Shown here piece by piece: positions 11,527-23,281 of a stretch of DNA of 64,000 bases. A program made the translations under genes and the position numbers. This DNA comes from Castanea sativa. Taxonomy: Eukaryota > Streptophyta > Magnoliopsida > Fagales > Fagaceae. Below the pieces are notes generated by a model. The model was not told where the DNA came from. It did not search any database and worked only from the letters and a program-made list of their open reading frames with translations. The DNA lies in contig NC_134018.1 of NCBI RefSeq assembly GCF_040712315.1, forward strand, positions 45,323,335 to 45,387,334, read 5' to 3'. Position 1 is the first letter of the stretch, and every line of letters begins with the position of its first letter.

Positions 11527-12028
11527 TTGCCTTTGGGCAATTCGTCACAAAAAGGGGGAGTATATATAGAGAGGAGTTTTTGTTGTTAGGGGGAGAGTTG
11601 TGTTGTTTTGGAGCTGTGGAGTTTTTAGATTGTATCTAGGTGCTTCATTATGTATTTACATTTTTGACTCATGATGTATTGTGTTTGGGTTATTCATGAT
11701 AGGGGGAGATACTTTGTTTATATGTTTCTTGTTTCACATTGTTTATTGATTAATATTTATGAGATTATTCATGATATATGTCTTTATTTTGTGTTATGTG
11801 AATCAAGAAGTTATATTTTTGTGTTACTTGTATTTTCTACACATGCGTTTATGTGTTTGTTAATTGTTACAGGAATATATAGGTTGATTCAATCGTGTTG
11901 CTGTCTACATTTGCAACTGATAGATAGTAGTTAGGTTGAATTTGTTATGTTGGGCTATGTTTTTGTAATGGGTTGTTTTTATGTAAACTTTGAGCACTTT
12001 GTTATGTTTGTGTTTTGTCACGGATTGC

Positions 12029-12041
12029 CAAGGGGGGAGTT
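12029..12041 (+). other. Polypurine tract of the LTR element
   Basis: The tract AAGGGGGGAG lies immediately upstream of the 3' LTR at 12042, where plus-strand synthesis is primed. Other GGGGGAG tracts occur at ~11554, 11590 and 11702 in the same trailing region. Confidence 0.75.
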
Positions 12042-12878
12042 TGTTGGGTTCTAAGACTTTAGGTTTAAATGTATTAGAATTCTAATTTGTAATATTGGCA
12101 AACCATGATCAAAATGGTTTAGTTTTGTTTAGACATGCTTAAAGGATGTGTCTTTTATGTAAAGTTGGAATCGAGTTGCTACAGGATTTACTGTGCAAAT
12201 CTACCTGGCTCGATCGATCGAGAATTAGACTCGACCGATCGAAGCTCGTGCAGATTGTTTTTCTGCAGAATTTTTCAACTCAGTCCAAGCTCGTTTTACG
12301 TGTACGATTTTATGTTTTGTCCTAGGTATAAAAGGGAAAACCCTAACCACGTTTTAGGGATGCGCTTTATGTTGTGTGTGTGAATCTTTTGTGAGATCTA
12401 GAGGCATTTGCCTTCACATACTCTTAGGGTTATCAAGATCTAGGTTGATGTCAAGAGTTTGGTGATCAATTCAGTTGCAGATTCAAGAGCTTAAAGATAT
12501 ACAAGCGGGGGTGCTTGTACTTGCTGGGAATCCAAGAAAGAAGTAGTCCGTGGACTCGGAGCTGTCACGTGGTCGTGGTAGTAAGTTTCCTACTTGAAGT
12601 AGCAATAGGATGTTAGTGGTCTAAGTCGCTATTGTGTAAATTTCAATTCTTTTATAGTGGATTCAGTTTTACCTTGATAGATAGGTTAAATCCTCCATAG
12701 GTTTTTTACTGGTTTGATTTTCTTGGGTTATCATATTGTTGTGTTATTTATATTTCCGCTGCTTTGTATGATATGATTTATATGTGTTAACCTAAATCTG
12801 CATAATTTACCTAAGTTAATCACTTGGCTAAATAACTAAGTTAATCTGGTTGTGTTTTAAGGGGTCTAAAAACGTACA
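12042..12878 (+). repeat. 3' LTR of gag-only LTR retrotransposon
   Basis: 837 bases, TGTTGGG...GTACA, colinear with 5344-6183. In the first ~215 bases I count about 18 differences from the 5' LTR, nearly all of them transitions, as expected of an old, methylated insertion. Confidence 0.93.
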
Positions 12879-13052
12879 ATTTGTAACCTAGAGAATGTCA
12901 GTGCCTTTAGTATGTTTTTCTATCAAATGATAAAATGATTGTTGGTTCTAGATAGTGAGGCCTTTATAGCATGTTTTGCTATAAATGATAAAATGATCGT
13001 TGGTTCCAAATAGTTTAGTTAGTAAGGTATTTTAAAATTGAATTTATTTCAC

Positions 13053-13215
13053 CACCGCACACTTTTGGTGCGATGATCACTCCTACAAGTATATTTGATT
13101 GTAAATTGCGAGGAGTAAGGGCCGGGGTTCAAATCTCTAAGAGAGAGCTTCACACACATATATACTTAGATTAGACTAGAGTAAAATTTATATCTTGTAT
13201 ATAAAAAAAAAAACT
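13053..13215 (+). mobile_element. tRNA-derived SINE, family A
   Basis: A box-A-like segment (TGGTGCGATGATCAC, ~13067) and a box-B-like segment (GGGGTTCAAATCTC, ~13124) precede CACACACATATATACTTAG and an A-rich tail at 13202-13214. The candidate target duplication is TTATTTCAC (13044-13052) / TTATTACAC (13216-13224), with one mismatch. No protein is encoded; SINEs depend on LINE machinery. Confidence 0.72.
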
Positions 13216-13804
13216 TATTACACAAAAAATAAAATTTATTGGTGTTTTAGAGTCAAAATTTACGGTTAGCTTTCTTCGTCTAGTGGGCCTCAAGATGGAG
13301 GAATCATAAAAAAGAGAATAGCTAAGAGGCTATGACTTCAACATTGGTGGGGTATTGCCCAAGGGCAATTCGATGCCTTTGCCAGTATTTGTGAGACTAA
13401 AGGAATGAGTAAAGTATAATTGTAAGCTGTGTAAAACGTACCTTTCTATGTGAAGTGGTGTTTCCTTTTATAGGAGAGCCTTTGTAGCAGTTGGTGATAA
13501 TTCTCGTAAATGGTGTGCATATATGGGATTAGCATAACATCTGGTTCATTGAGTGTGGCAATGACCATCTGTTCGTTGCTAGAGAGTAACGGTGGATCTC
13601 TACTTTAAATGTCAATATCTAGCTGTTTGCGTTGGTAATGAAGGCTGCCTCTGAACGATATTATTTGACTTTAGACAATTTATTTAGCACTTATCAATTA
13701 GTGTTTTAGTTTGACAGGAGAGAACAATTAGTATAGAATAAATACCTTAGATTCAAATTCTTTTCGCATCTATAAATTAAAAATAAAAAAATTGATAATA
13801 TGAT
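13216..13804. other. Intergenic DNA, possibly an old LTR remnant
   Basis: The segment around 13265-13620 is less AT-rich than its surroundings and has an LTR-like texture, but I find no paired copy, TG...CA border or duplication. Nothing else is recognised. Confidence 0.35.
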
Positions 13805-13819
13805 CAAGTAATTGATGAG

Positions 13820-13989
13820 TTTTTTTTTTTTTTTTTTTGAGAGAGTTTTAACCTATAACGTCCGCTCCTGATAATAGCTCTTTATTATCAGACTAAGATA
13901 CCAATCAGTTTTTGGTGTAGGCATGGATTGAACCTCAGATCTCTTATACAATCATCAGAGACTTTACCAGTTGAGCTAACTAGAACCCA
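13820..13989 (-). mobile_element. tRNA-derived SINE, family B, copy 1
   Basis: Read on the minus strand it starts GTGGGTTCTAGTTAGCTCAA and contains a box A (TTAGCTCAACTGG) and a box B (GAGGTTCAATCC). It ends in an 18-base A tail (the T run at 13820-13837 on plus). A perfect 15-base target duplication CAAGTAATTGATGAG flanks it (13805-13819, 13990-14004). A second copy lies at 26210-26371. Confidence 0.93.
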
Positions 13990-14004
13990 CAAGTAATTGA
14001 TGAG

Positions 14005-14614
14005 CTAACTACAGCAAGTGAAGGCCAATCTTTTATACTAATACTCAAGGCATTTTGGTTACAAGAGCCAAGAGGGCCCAAAGCTCAAACCACAAAGTAC
14101 CTGCTTTAGCGACCACCATGAAATCCTGATATCAGAGCTGTGAATGTAAGCCTAAATAGAGAAAAATGCACGGTCAACATTTTTTGGGTTTAATGAAACT
14201 AAAAGGCAAATAATGGAGTAATCACTTTGAGCAGAGAGATATGGGGTACGTGTATGGAGCAACATGTCCCATTGTTCTAGGAAAAGATGATCTGGTCAGT
14301 CGAAAAATAGGATATAATGTTTGGTCTGGTGTAAATAATGTGACTTTCTTTCTTGAATCTTGATCTATAGGTTCCTCTTCTTTCTATATAATGTTTGTGT
14401 CGGGGAGAGCATTGTTTTGTGAGATTCTTGGAAATATGTCTTCCATTATAACTTGCATTGCATCACCACTTCGACCCAACTTTGTCTTTCATGTCTCTTG
14501 CTTTCTTGGCCATTCCATGACCACCCAATTAAATAAAAGAAATACATAAGAAAGAATTAAAATAAACTTGTGTCCAATTACTTTGTACTAATATGCATCA
14601 CTGGTTCACTATCC
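14005..14614. other. Intergenic DNA, nothing recognised
   Basis: No gene, RNA or bounded repeat is supported here. Confidence 0.5.
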
Positions 14615-14618
14615 ATTA

Positions 14619-15035
14619 GAGCATTCTCATTGGCAATTGCAAATGGAAAATGTAGGCGAAAAGTACAATTAAGGCACAAAAATGTGTTGGCAACAAGACT
14701 CGTAAAATGCCAGAATTACAATTTTTTTTTTTTTTTTTTTGCAATTGTGCTAGAGTGTCATCCTAAATGTAGGATGACACTATAGCACAATTGTAAAAAT
14801 TATAATATATTTTAATTGATAAAGTGGAAGAGAGATGAGGGAGAAGAGAGAGGGAGAGTTGTATTGGAATATATTACATTATTTTAGTGGGTAATATATA
14901 TTATTTTAATGAGTAGAATAAAAAAAAATATATTTGGATGTTGAGTGTATTGTAAAATAGTATGATATAATTGATAAAGTAGTTTTTTGAGATAGTAAAA
15001 TATGATTAGATACCATTTTCATTGCGAATGCTTTT
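14619..15035. mobile_element. Candidate MITE with internal hairpin
   Basis: The left end AGAGCATTCTCATTGGCAA and the reverse complement of the right end (AAAAGCATTCGCAATGAAAA) share an AGCATTC(T/G)CA core. The interior is AT-rich with a strong palindrome at 14741-14794. I could not find a clean target duplication, so the borders are approximate. Confidence 0.45.
14741..14794. repeat. Near-perfect palindrome, 25-base arms
   Basis: The left arm 14741-14765 and the reverse complement of 14770-14794 agree at 23 of 25 positions around the 4-base loop AATG. A 20-base T run precedes it. It would form a stable hairpin in RNA or single-stranded DNA. Confidence 0.9.
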
Positions 15036-16259
15036 AAATAAAGGAATTTACTAACATGTGCCTTTAGGACATACATTAGTAAACCATATTAGGAAACTTT
15101 TTATGAATAAATAAAAAAGTAATTAACTGTTTTGACAACTTTTACAATTATTTATAAATTTTTTTAAAAAATGGATGGTTAATATACCCAGATCCTTAAA
15201 CAAGTACAGTTTTCACATTTGATTACTTAATGCTTTCACACTCGGAATTGTTTGTCGAAGCCAGCCATTTAGGCAAAGTACAACTTTTTTTGGTTTTTTT
15301 TTGGGATGAATAAACCAAGTACTATTCGGTGACAGGTAATATAATAGGAAAGTAGGTGTCTGTGTCTCAAAAAATGTATAGAGAAAGAGCCCCATATAAC
15401 CAAAGGGTCGCACCCATTTAGCTTGTGGGGTTTTGATAGTCCTCTCTTGCTCACAGACACTGAGACACGCATGGTGCGAATACAAAAATAAACACAAAGC
15501 ATGGTCATTTTGGCCACTCGCAAATGCAAAAGAACAATAGAACATGCACGCATTTAGTCATGACTCATAAACACAAACTTCAAGGTTGACACGCGAAGCC
15601 TTTAATGCTTCATCGAGTAGCTCATGAACTATGATAAAAAGCTTGTCATGAAAATAATGGCTAAATGACAAACACTCATGTATTTATGTAGTCATAGCGT
15701 GACCTTCTATCCCTTCACACCTAATTTTTTTTGGCAAATATCTTACAAACTAGTACAATTTTAATCTTTGAGCACGAGGCATGTTCAAAACTTAGATAAC
15801 AATAATGGAATATATATAGACGGAAAAAAGGAACAAGGGTTCATTACAGTTATCCATCTTATATGCTAAATTATGGTATATAGTTGCACAATGCGTTATA
15901 AATCAAATCCTCCACAATATCTTAATTTAAGATAAATTTACCATGACCATGGCTACATGCTGCTATCTTCTAAATTAGGGTTTTTACTCTATATTATAGA
16001 TCAATAAGTTGTTTAATCTAAATACGAGAAGTTGATTGCATAAATTTTATAGTTACTGATACATATTGTAAACATCTTATAGTTTAGGATGGATATGTAT
16101 AAATTAATTTGTAAAATTAAACATTGATTTGGATTGTAGGGGCACATTAAAAGCTAATCTCAAATTAGAATGTTGATTATATAATTTTGTAGTTTAAGGT
16201 GCACAATGCAAATTTTTATATAAATTAGGGTAAATACTAACCCTAATTACTCATGGACA

Positions 16260-16331
<72 letters not shown>

Positions 16332-16813
16332 TGATAATGCTTATTCACAAATATGTCACTATGTCAGTGTCATAAAAAGAAGGCTAAATTACAAACACCA
16401 TCCCTAGAGTTTGGAAGTCCTTTGATTTTACACCCTAAAGTTTTAAAATTTGGATAAATAGATAGCCTTAGGAAGATAAAATGGATCACTTCATGTGTAG
16501 TAGGGAAATTGAGCTTTCAGAATCTACAGGACAAGGTCCAATTGGCAGCATTATGGAGGAAAGATGCACAATTTAAATTTTGAATTCGTAAATATTGCCT
16601 GGGAACTATACAGATTACATTTGATTTGAATAAATATTCATAAAGCAACAATACATGTAATCCCGAGGGGAAGGCAAATGTTTTTAATACTGGGATAGCG
16701 ATCAGAACTGAAAGGTGAAAGCTATTATAAATTAAAAGTATATATGCTATACACAAACAACTTGTATGTGCAAAAACTTGACTCAAATTTAGTGCCCAGG
16801 TCCAAGAAAAAAG
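15036..16813. other. Intergenic DNA downstream of the guanylyl-cyclase-like gene
   Basis: It contains an AT microsatellite followed by an AG microsatellite (16263-16327). The part next to 16814 should include the 3' UTR of the minus-strand gene, but no polyadenylation site could be placed. The open frames at 15213-15553 do not resemble a protein family. Confidence 0.5.
16263..16327. repeat. Compound (AT)n(AG)n microsatellite
   Basis: About 14 AT units (16263-16290) run directly into about 18 AG units (16291-16327). Confidence 0.95.
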
Positions 16814-19800
16814 TCATAAATCCATATTGACATTTGAAGGAAGTTGGGGACCTTGGGGTGAAGGGCTGTTTTGTTTCACATTCTTCTCTAGAGATATCTG
16901 CATAGGAAACCAAACCAAAAATGTGATAAATAGTACATCAGTCACAGTTGGTTTAAATTTTATTTCATGCATAGATTTCTCTCTGTTATGTTCTTTCTTC
17001 TTATTTACAAGTTATACTAGCTCCAAATTAACTAAGCATTAGACCAGAACTGACATCTATGTATAACAGATAAATGCACCCCTAGCACCAAAATAAAAAA
17101 GAACACCTATATCAAAGGGCAATCAGTTTTAACTTACTGCATAAGCTAAATTCAAAATCTTAATAACACTTTGAAAAAATTTCTCTTTTTATATTCTTTT
17201 TCTTCTCCCCATTTTTTTTCCTTCATAATATTAGATAGTTCAGTACACAAATCATCACATTTAGTTAAACCCTACATTAAAAAGTAATGTATTTTCTACG
17301 ACACCCTAAGCATGGAAAAAGGTCACTGAAGATAAGATTGATTACCAAAAGAAGATCTTCATCAGTACCAAAGCATTTTCGTGCTTCTTCTAGGCACTTT
17401 GATGAAATCCGAGCATTTTTCCTGCACAGTATTCAAATGTATGTTTATATTATACAGTAAACAAAATTTGAAACTTGATTTTGTACCAATAATCATCAAA
17501 CCAGGAAATTTATGTGAATCTGGATAAGATTATGCCAATCTGACTCGACTTTTTGAGTATTATTGAAAATATTTCAGCACAAAGGCTATCAAAGATGTCC
17601 AATGCACCATCCTGAAGTAACATGTCATATGAATCTTTTAAAGAATGCATATAAATACTAAATAGTAACCAAAGCTGTGGATGTTTAAACTCCCAGTAGT
17701 AGCCAATTTGCTGCATGTTTGGCTAAATTGCGCGTGCATATTCATGCTACTGCACTGCAGTTGTTAATTGATTTGGCCATCTATGATTATAAAGCTAATC
17801 AAAGTAAATTGGTAATAATTTGTGCACAGCTTTTTTATATAATGGTAAGTTATACATGCACCTGGAGGGTCATGAATTACCAACTCACTCTCCATCTTGC
17901 TTTGACAAGGAGAGGAGGTGCCATTTGAGCTAGAGCTCAATGGCAATAACTTGTGCTTAACTTGAGAAGTACATAACAGGAACTGAGAAGCAAGAAAATC
18001 AATAACCTTTTTGAGATTAAAATCCTCGGCCCATTTTGTACAACTACAACCTAAATAATTATGACTCCTGTGAACAGGTGTTACACAACCAAGGAAAGTG
18101 CAATTCAACCATTATACAATAACCACTTGTAAACTTCAATAAACAGCAACAATTTATGGAGACCATGGATCCATCTTTTTTCCACTACATTAAACTTTTT
18201 CTGTGCTAGACTAGAGCACATGGATCAGAATGGTCACAGATAGACAAACTTACGGACACTATAATATAGCAAAAATTCTGATCAAGACAGATAAATTGAA
18301 AGAAGAACCTCGCTTGTATCACTGTAATCTGCAGCCCAGTGCATACATATTGGCAGAATGGTACAAGAATATATAAGAATTCATAGTTAAATAGCTCTCC
18401 AACTCTGATTTCACAATATCGTCTCACTAAAGTGAGAGACTCAATAACATCAATGTTTGATGTTGTTGAACCAAAGGCACCCATTAAGATGATATGAATG
18501 ACATCTTCATATTCTTCTTACAAAGAAAAAAAAAAAAATCTTTTTCCATGGTGATCAGTACAGTAGGGGAGGTTTTCAGAAATGAGAACGAAAATATATA
18601 ATACCTGGAACTTGCAGGATCCCTAATCTCAAACTCGTCTGCATCAGTGTCATAGCCGCAAATCACGACATAGTGACCTGTAAAAGACCTTAAGTTGTCA
18701 GTAAAGAAGTTATATGGGGCATACACAAATGAGTCAGACAAACAAACAACTTAATGACATAGACTTGTCAAGACAAACTGAGAAGCAGAATTGATTAACC
18801 AGGACATGTTAGAAATAACATTTTAAAAGGACAGATTTCACATCTCAGCAAGGGAGTATCTGTTCTTGATCATGATTGTATAACTTAATGAGAAATTGCA
18901 ATGCTCGAGAATCATAACAATTAGTGCATTAGAAAAAGAATAGCACAACTCACCAGTGTAGCAGGAGTTGCTGCCAAAGAAGCCTGAAGCACTTAAATTC
19001 TCAGACCAAGGCTGACTGCAAAGCAAAAAAAGTGGCAGAAGCATTTAATGTTAACTCATCTCACACAAAATCTAAGAAAGCTATGCTTTCTTTCTTGTGA
19101 AAGAAGAAACAAAGCCTTTAGTTCAAATATTCAATTTGCAAAAGCATATTCAGTAGAACAGTAAATGAAATAAACAAAAAGAAAACTTTGGCTGCAAGAA
19201 GCAATAAGGAACTTGGTCACAACTGCTTAAAAAAATAAGACACAGATGCCAAAAAATAATTTAATTGTGTCATTTAAAGGAGAATGGCTTTTATGCATGA
19301 AAAAGAAAAAAGAAAAATAGAATAAAAAAATTACATGAATCCCATACCTCAACTTGTGTTGGTCCACTAATGCAATTGCAATATACTTCCCTGACAAAAT
19401 CAAGTATGAAATGCCCTTACCACTGATTGACCTGCACTGTAAAAAATAAGGTTCATTGACTAAATTCCAAATAAATAGTCCAACTTCACCTAAATGGAGA
19501 ATGTCTACAACAACAATTACAGCAAAAACCAAGCCTTAGTCCCTTTAACTTTGGAGTCAACCATGGATGCTTAACACATTAATTTGGGAAGAAAAGATAA
19601 GCCTAACCAATGTTATAAGTATTTTCATAGGTCTCACACTAATAGGCCCTTGGATTAAAATTTTTTTATTAGCCCTAATGGGAGCAAAAATATATTTAAT
19701 TTTAAATTCTTCAAGCAATTCTCAAAGAAGTCTAAATAAAATTACAAATAGGAAGAAAATCAATCTGTTTACTTCTATACAAAGACTCAGTGTTATTTGA

Positions 19801-21234
19801 GTATATAATTAAGCAACGCAGCTGTCATATTCGCAAAAGGAAAATAATTTAACCAAATAGAAATGCTATGATTGTTTTATGATCAAAATAATGCACACTC
19901 AGATGAATGGATTATACCTCTATATTAATTCCAGCTTCCGGTGCTTTTTTAAATAGCGTATCTACTCTCAACAGATCGTTAGGTAATTGCTCCTGCATAA
20001 TATCCAAACTGTACCTTTATGAGTATTAGAGTGACAGCAAGCAAGAATTGGGATCCTATGTAGGATCGGTGGAAGGAATTTACAGATCATATCAAGGATC
20101 ATCAGATCCTACTGAAAAATAGTTATGTATGTTGAATATTCATAGGAATTGTCCATAAAAAAGGCTTAAAATTCAATATAATGTAATTTTTACAATCAGC
20201 ATGACTATATCTCTATTAACTAAATAGATTTATTCTTTTCAACACAAATTATTCAGAAGTTCAATCGATAGCAACTAAGTACCATAATACACACACAGGC
20301 AACAGAAGATGTTTTCCTAGTTGCAAGAATAATAAGTCAGTAACAAAAATAAAAAAAAATACTTTAATTTAACTACATGGTGTGTGCTGACATGCACATG
20401 CCAAATCTATAACTATCTGCAGTAGTGTTCTCAGTTCTCACCATCAAACCTCCAAGTTTGCACTAAACTGACATGCAAACCATGTAACCTGTATGTCCTA
20501 GCATCACTTGCAACCACTCTAGAGAAAACATTTGACAAATCTCTTAAAGGAACAGCTCAGACAAGAATGACTTGGCTTTTGCTTGTATTGGTGACAAGTG
20601 GCAACACAAAAAACTGCTGTTAGATCTAGCTAAGCATTTACTAGATACTAAAAGCACCACAAAAGGCATTACATCCTTTCAACTCAAAAGATAATTTGTA
20701 AACCTCATACCTTAAACTACCACATGCATGTCAAAAATAATAAATCTTTAGTCTCCAGCAAGAAACAAGATGAATTTTTTTTTCTTTCTTTTTAACCTTT
20801 TTCTGGATAAGAAACCAGATTAACTATACTAAACCTTGAAAATATCCATGCATGTGACAGGAAATCACCTTGTAAAATGTTTCATACGAATAACTTGGGT
20901 TTGCTCCAACTGTTATTGTGAAGAAGGAAAAACTAACATTAAACTTGTGCAATAGATATGCGAGATCAACGGTCCAAATGCTGCAAAGTGTCAACAACAA
21001 GACATATTAGAAAACTTCTACATCAGCTTAATTGAGTATGAGATTGATATCATGCATGAACTTAGAAGATAGAGTATCACAAATCCGTATGATAATCCAC
21101 TTCATATATTAAGTTACTACTAATTACAGTATTAATATCAACATTAACGTTTAAGCTTAAAAAAACTGAATATATAAAAGCACCACGTCATACAATTAAG
21201 GAGATCTTTTTTTTTTTTCCTTTTAACTTATCAA

Positions 21235-21266
<32 letters not shown>

Positions 21267-22075
21267 TATTGTAGATTCAATGAGTCTAGATTACAAGGCA
21301 GGTTATCCAAGACTTTAATTGCACTAATAAGCTTAAGGCATTTGACATTGAAAACCTTTGAACTTTTGAGGCATGTTAATTACCAAGAACCATATACAGA
21401 TCAAAAGACAATCAGGTTCTCAAAGAACAAATTTTCAGAGATCAATAAACTATTGTTGTGATACAATCATGCATCTAGGATTTTAAGCAGTTTGTGTTAA
21501 ACTCTTGCATAGTTTTTATTTTCAACAAAACTCCAAACTCTACCTTCAATTAAGCAATGTATATAGCACAAGGAATTGAAGATCTATATTCGCTAGGAAG
21601 AAATCACCTATTTGTGGGGCATAGTTCCATCAATGCCTGAAAATCGCAGGTGGTAATGCCAAGAGTTTCCAGAACCATCAGAACACAAGCAAGGCCACAA
21701 TCCCAATAATCTAGCTGATTTATGTGGGGGACCTATGAGCACCAAGAAACCTTAATATATTTTTTAAAAATGAAACCAAATAGCAATTTTGGTGAACACT
21801 AGACTTCTGAATTCATACATCAGAATAGGTTATAGATCAATAGATAAGAAAAACGTAAATCACAACATAACATATTATTTCATCAGGTGAGTGCAGAATC
21901 ACAATGTACTCACTTCAACAAAGTATGAACGGGGCAAGACTGCCTCATGGCATCTTGCACTGCCTGGTCGCTGTTCAAATGGGTAAGAATTCACGAAACT
22001 TAAACAATCTCCATCTGATTCTTGTTCTTCATCCGTATTAAGAATCTTGTTGAATAGAAAATATAACGGCCACAT
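16814..22075 (-). CDS. GC1: Guanylyl cyclase 1-like protein, nine exons
   Basis: Exons on minus: 22075-21914, 21732-21608, 20980-20869, 19992-19918, 19436-19348, 19015-18954, 18677-18605, 17421-17346, 16897-16814. All introns are GT-AG, and the joined frame is 285 residues with no stop, close to the ~270-residue Arabidopsis GC1. It starts MWPLYFLFNKILN, as the family does. Conserved blocks: YFVEVPHINQ (51-60), DCGLACVLM (65-73), NSIWTVDLAYLL (95-106), RSISGKGISYLILSGKYIAI (160-179), CYTGHYVVICGYD (206-218), EIRDPAS (225-231), KCFGTDEDLL (248-257). The family (Guanylate_cyc_2) is reported to make cGMP in the cytosol, but DCGLAC, GHYVV and RDP also resemble a C39-type cysteine-peptidase fold. 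No transmembrane segment or signal peptide is evident. A 5'-UTR intron (donor near 23060, acceptor near 22113) is possible but unproven. Intron 7 holds unexplained coding-like segments. Confidence 0.95.
17532..18520 (-). pseudogene. Unidentified coding-like exons within intron 7 of the GC1-like gene
   Basis: Three minus-strand segments lie between exons 7 and 8 and look like real protein. They are ~18520-18380 (EDVIHIILMGAFGS..., then SLTLVRRYCEIRVGELFNY); 18080-17875, preceded by TGTTCACAG and ended by CCAG|GTGCAT (NYLGCSCTKWAEDFNLKKV..., KHKLLPLSSSSNGTSSPCQS); and ~17610-17513, preceded by TTACTTCAG (DGALDIFDSLCAEIFSIIL...). They are in the same orientation as the host gene but do not belong to the GC1 family. 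The GC1 frame is already continuous without them. The second and third do not join in one frame at the sites I chose. They could be an alternative 3' portion or a relic of another gene. Family not recognised. Confidence 0.45.
21216..21266. repeat. T-rich / A-rich homopolymer tract in intron 2
   Basis: A T run, a short AT spacer, then a run of about 27 A. Possibly the remains of a retroposed tail, but no body was identified. Confidence 0.7.
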
Positions 22076-23281
22076 GAATGTCCTAATTAACTATAGAACC
22101 TCGCCTAAGCAGGAACTACTCAGTTACCGTTGTCTTGTAATAATCCCAAATTGTGTTCTATCTCTCCTACCTGTAGCAGTTTCAAATACAAACATAATCA
22201 TTTTCCATCATATGAAAGGAAAACTAAGAATGAAACTTTTTTTTTTTTTGGCTACAATTTTATAACAGGCATTGGATTCAAATTAATATTACACCAGTCA
22301 ATATCTAGTTATAGGCTGAATATCCCCGAGTTATATGTTGTCCACATACTAGTCATGCTCGAAAGTTTGAACACATGACTTTGATGCCACGATAAATTAT
22401 CACTTGTCCTAGTCAAAAGCACAATCAGAATCCAAATTAGTTTCTAATTATCGTCTAATTTTGCAGTTTGCACCACATTTTAATGCCGAGACTCAGCGTG
22501 CAAGCCGATCTCCTAAAGACAAGACCACGTCATCATCACTACTGTTGAATGTTTAGGGTTTTACAACTAACAACCTAGATATTCTAACAAAAATCATCTC
22601 CAATTATATCGAATATAACATCCCATTGATATGAAATTTCAGAATGCGGGATAAGCATGAAGTGAACATGTGATCTAATTGAAAATTAAATCAGCGCAAT
22701 TGAAAATTGCAACAAGTTTCAGTTCGACACAGATACAATTTCTCGTTCAGAATTCAGAACACGAACAAAACAAAGCAGCGATAATTTGAAATCATCAATT
22801 ACAAAATATCTCGAAGAATATGAAACGCAAGCTACTGATCAGAAATTTAACAAAGCTACGGAGTTTTAAACAAAAAAAATCGGATTTAATTTCCAAAAAT
22901 TCGTACTTAGCATTATAGATGTATATCAGAATATCTGTGCGAGAACGATTAAGATGTAATAATTTTTGTTTCTCAAAAAAAAAAAAAAATGTAATAATTT
23001 TTATATACATGAAGCAGAAGGAAAAAAAAAAAAAAAAAACTGAATATACCGCTGTACCTTAATCTTATTCTTGTCAGACTGAGATGAAGAAAATGGCTTT
23101 TTTTTTTTTAGTTATTGCTCTTTTTGAGTTTTTTCTTTATACTTTGTGTTTGAGAAATAATGTGCAGGGCAGCCTATTGGATCCTTGTTGGCTTGGATTC
23201 AATTATTAATATAGTTAGGAGTTAGGTATTCTGTCTATTCTCTTCTTTATTTTAATTTTTCAATTACTATTTTATTTTTTA
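22076..23281. other. Upstream region of the GC1-like gene
   Basis: This should contain the 5' UTR and promoter of the minus-strand gene. A pyrimidine- and purine-rich leader-like stretch is at ~23040-23100. No TATA box could be assigned with confidence. A T run at ~22238 followed by ~150 bases ending near GCCACG resembles a retroposed fragment but lacks diagnostic motifs. Confidence 0.4.

Noticed and set aside
13905..13989. tRNA-like box A and box B on minus
   Set aside because: No tRNA cloverleaf is completed. The A tail and 15-base duplication show a SINE.
15213..15553. Minus-strand ORFs of 94-110 codons
   Set aside because: Two frames overlap over the same DNA, neither has a domain, and no splice context was found.
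22230..22390. T-run followed by ~150 bases, possible SINE on minus
   Set aside because: Only a weak box-B-like GTGTTCAAAC is present. No box A and no target duplication.
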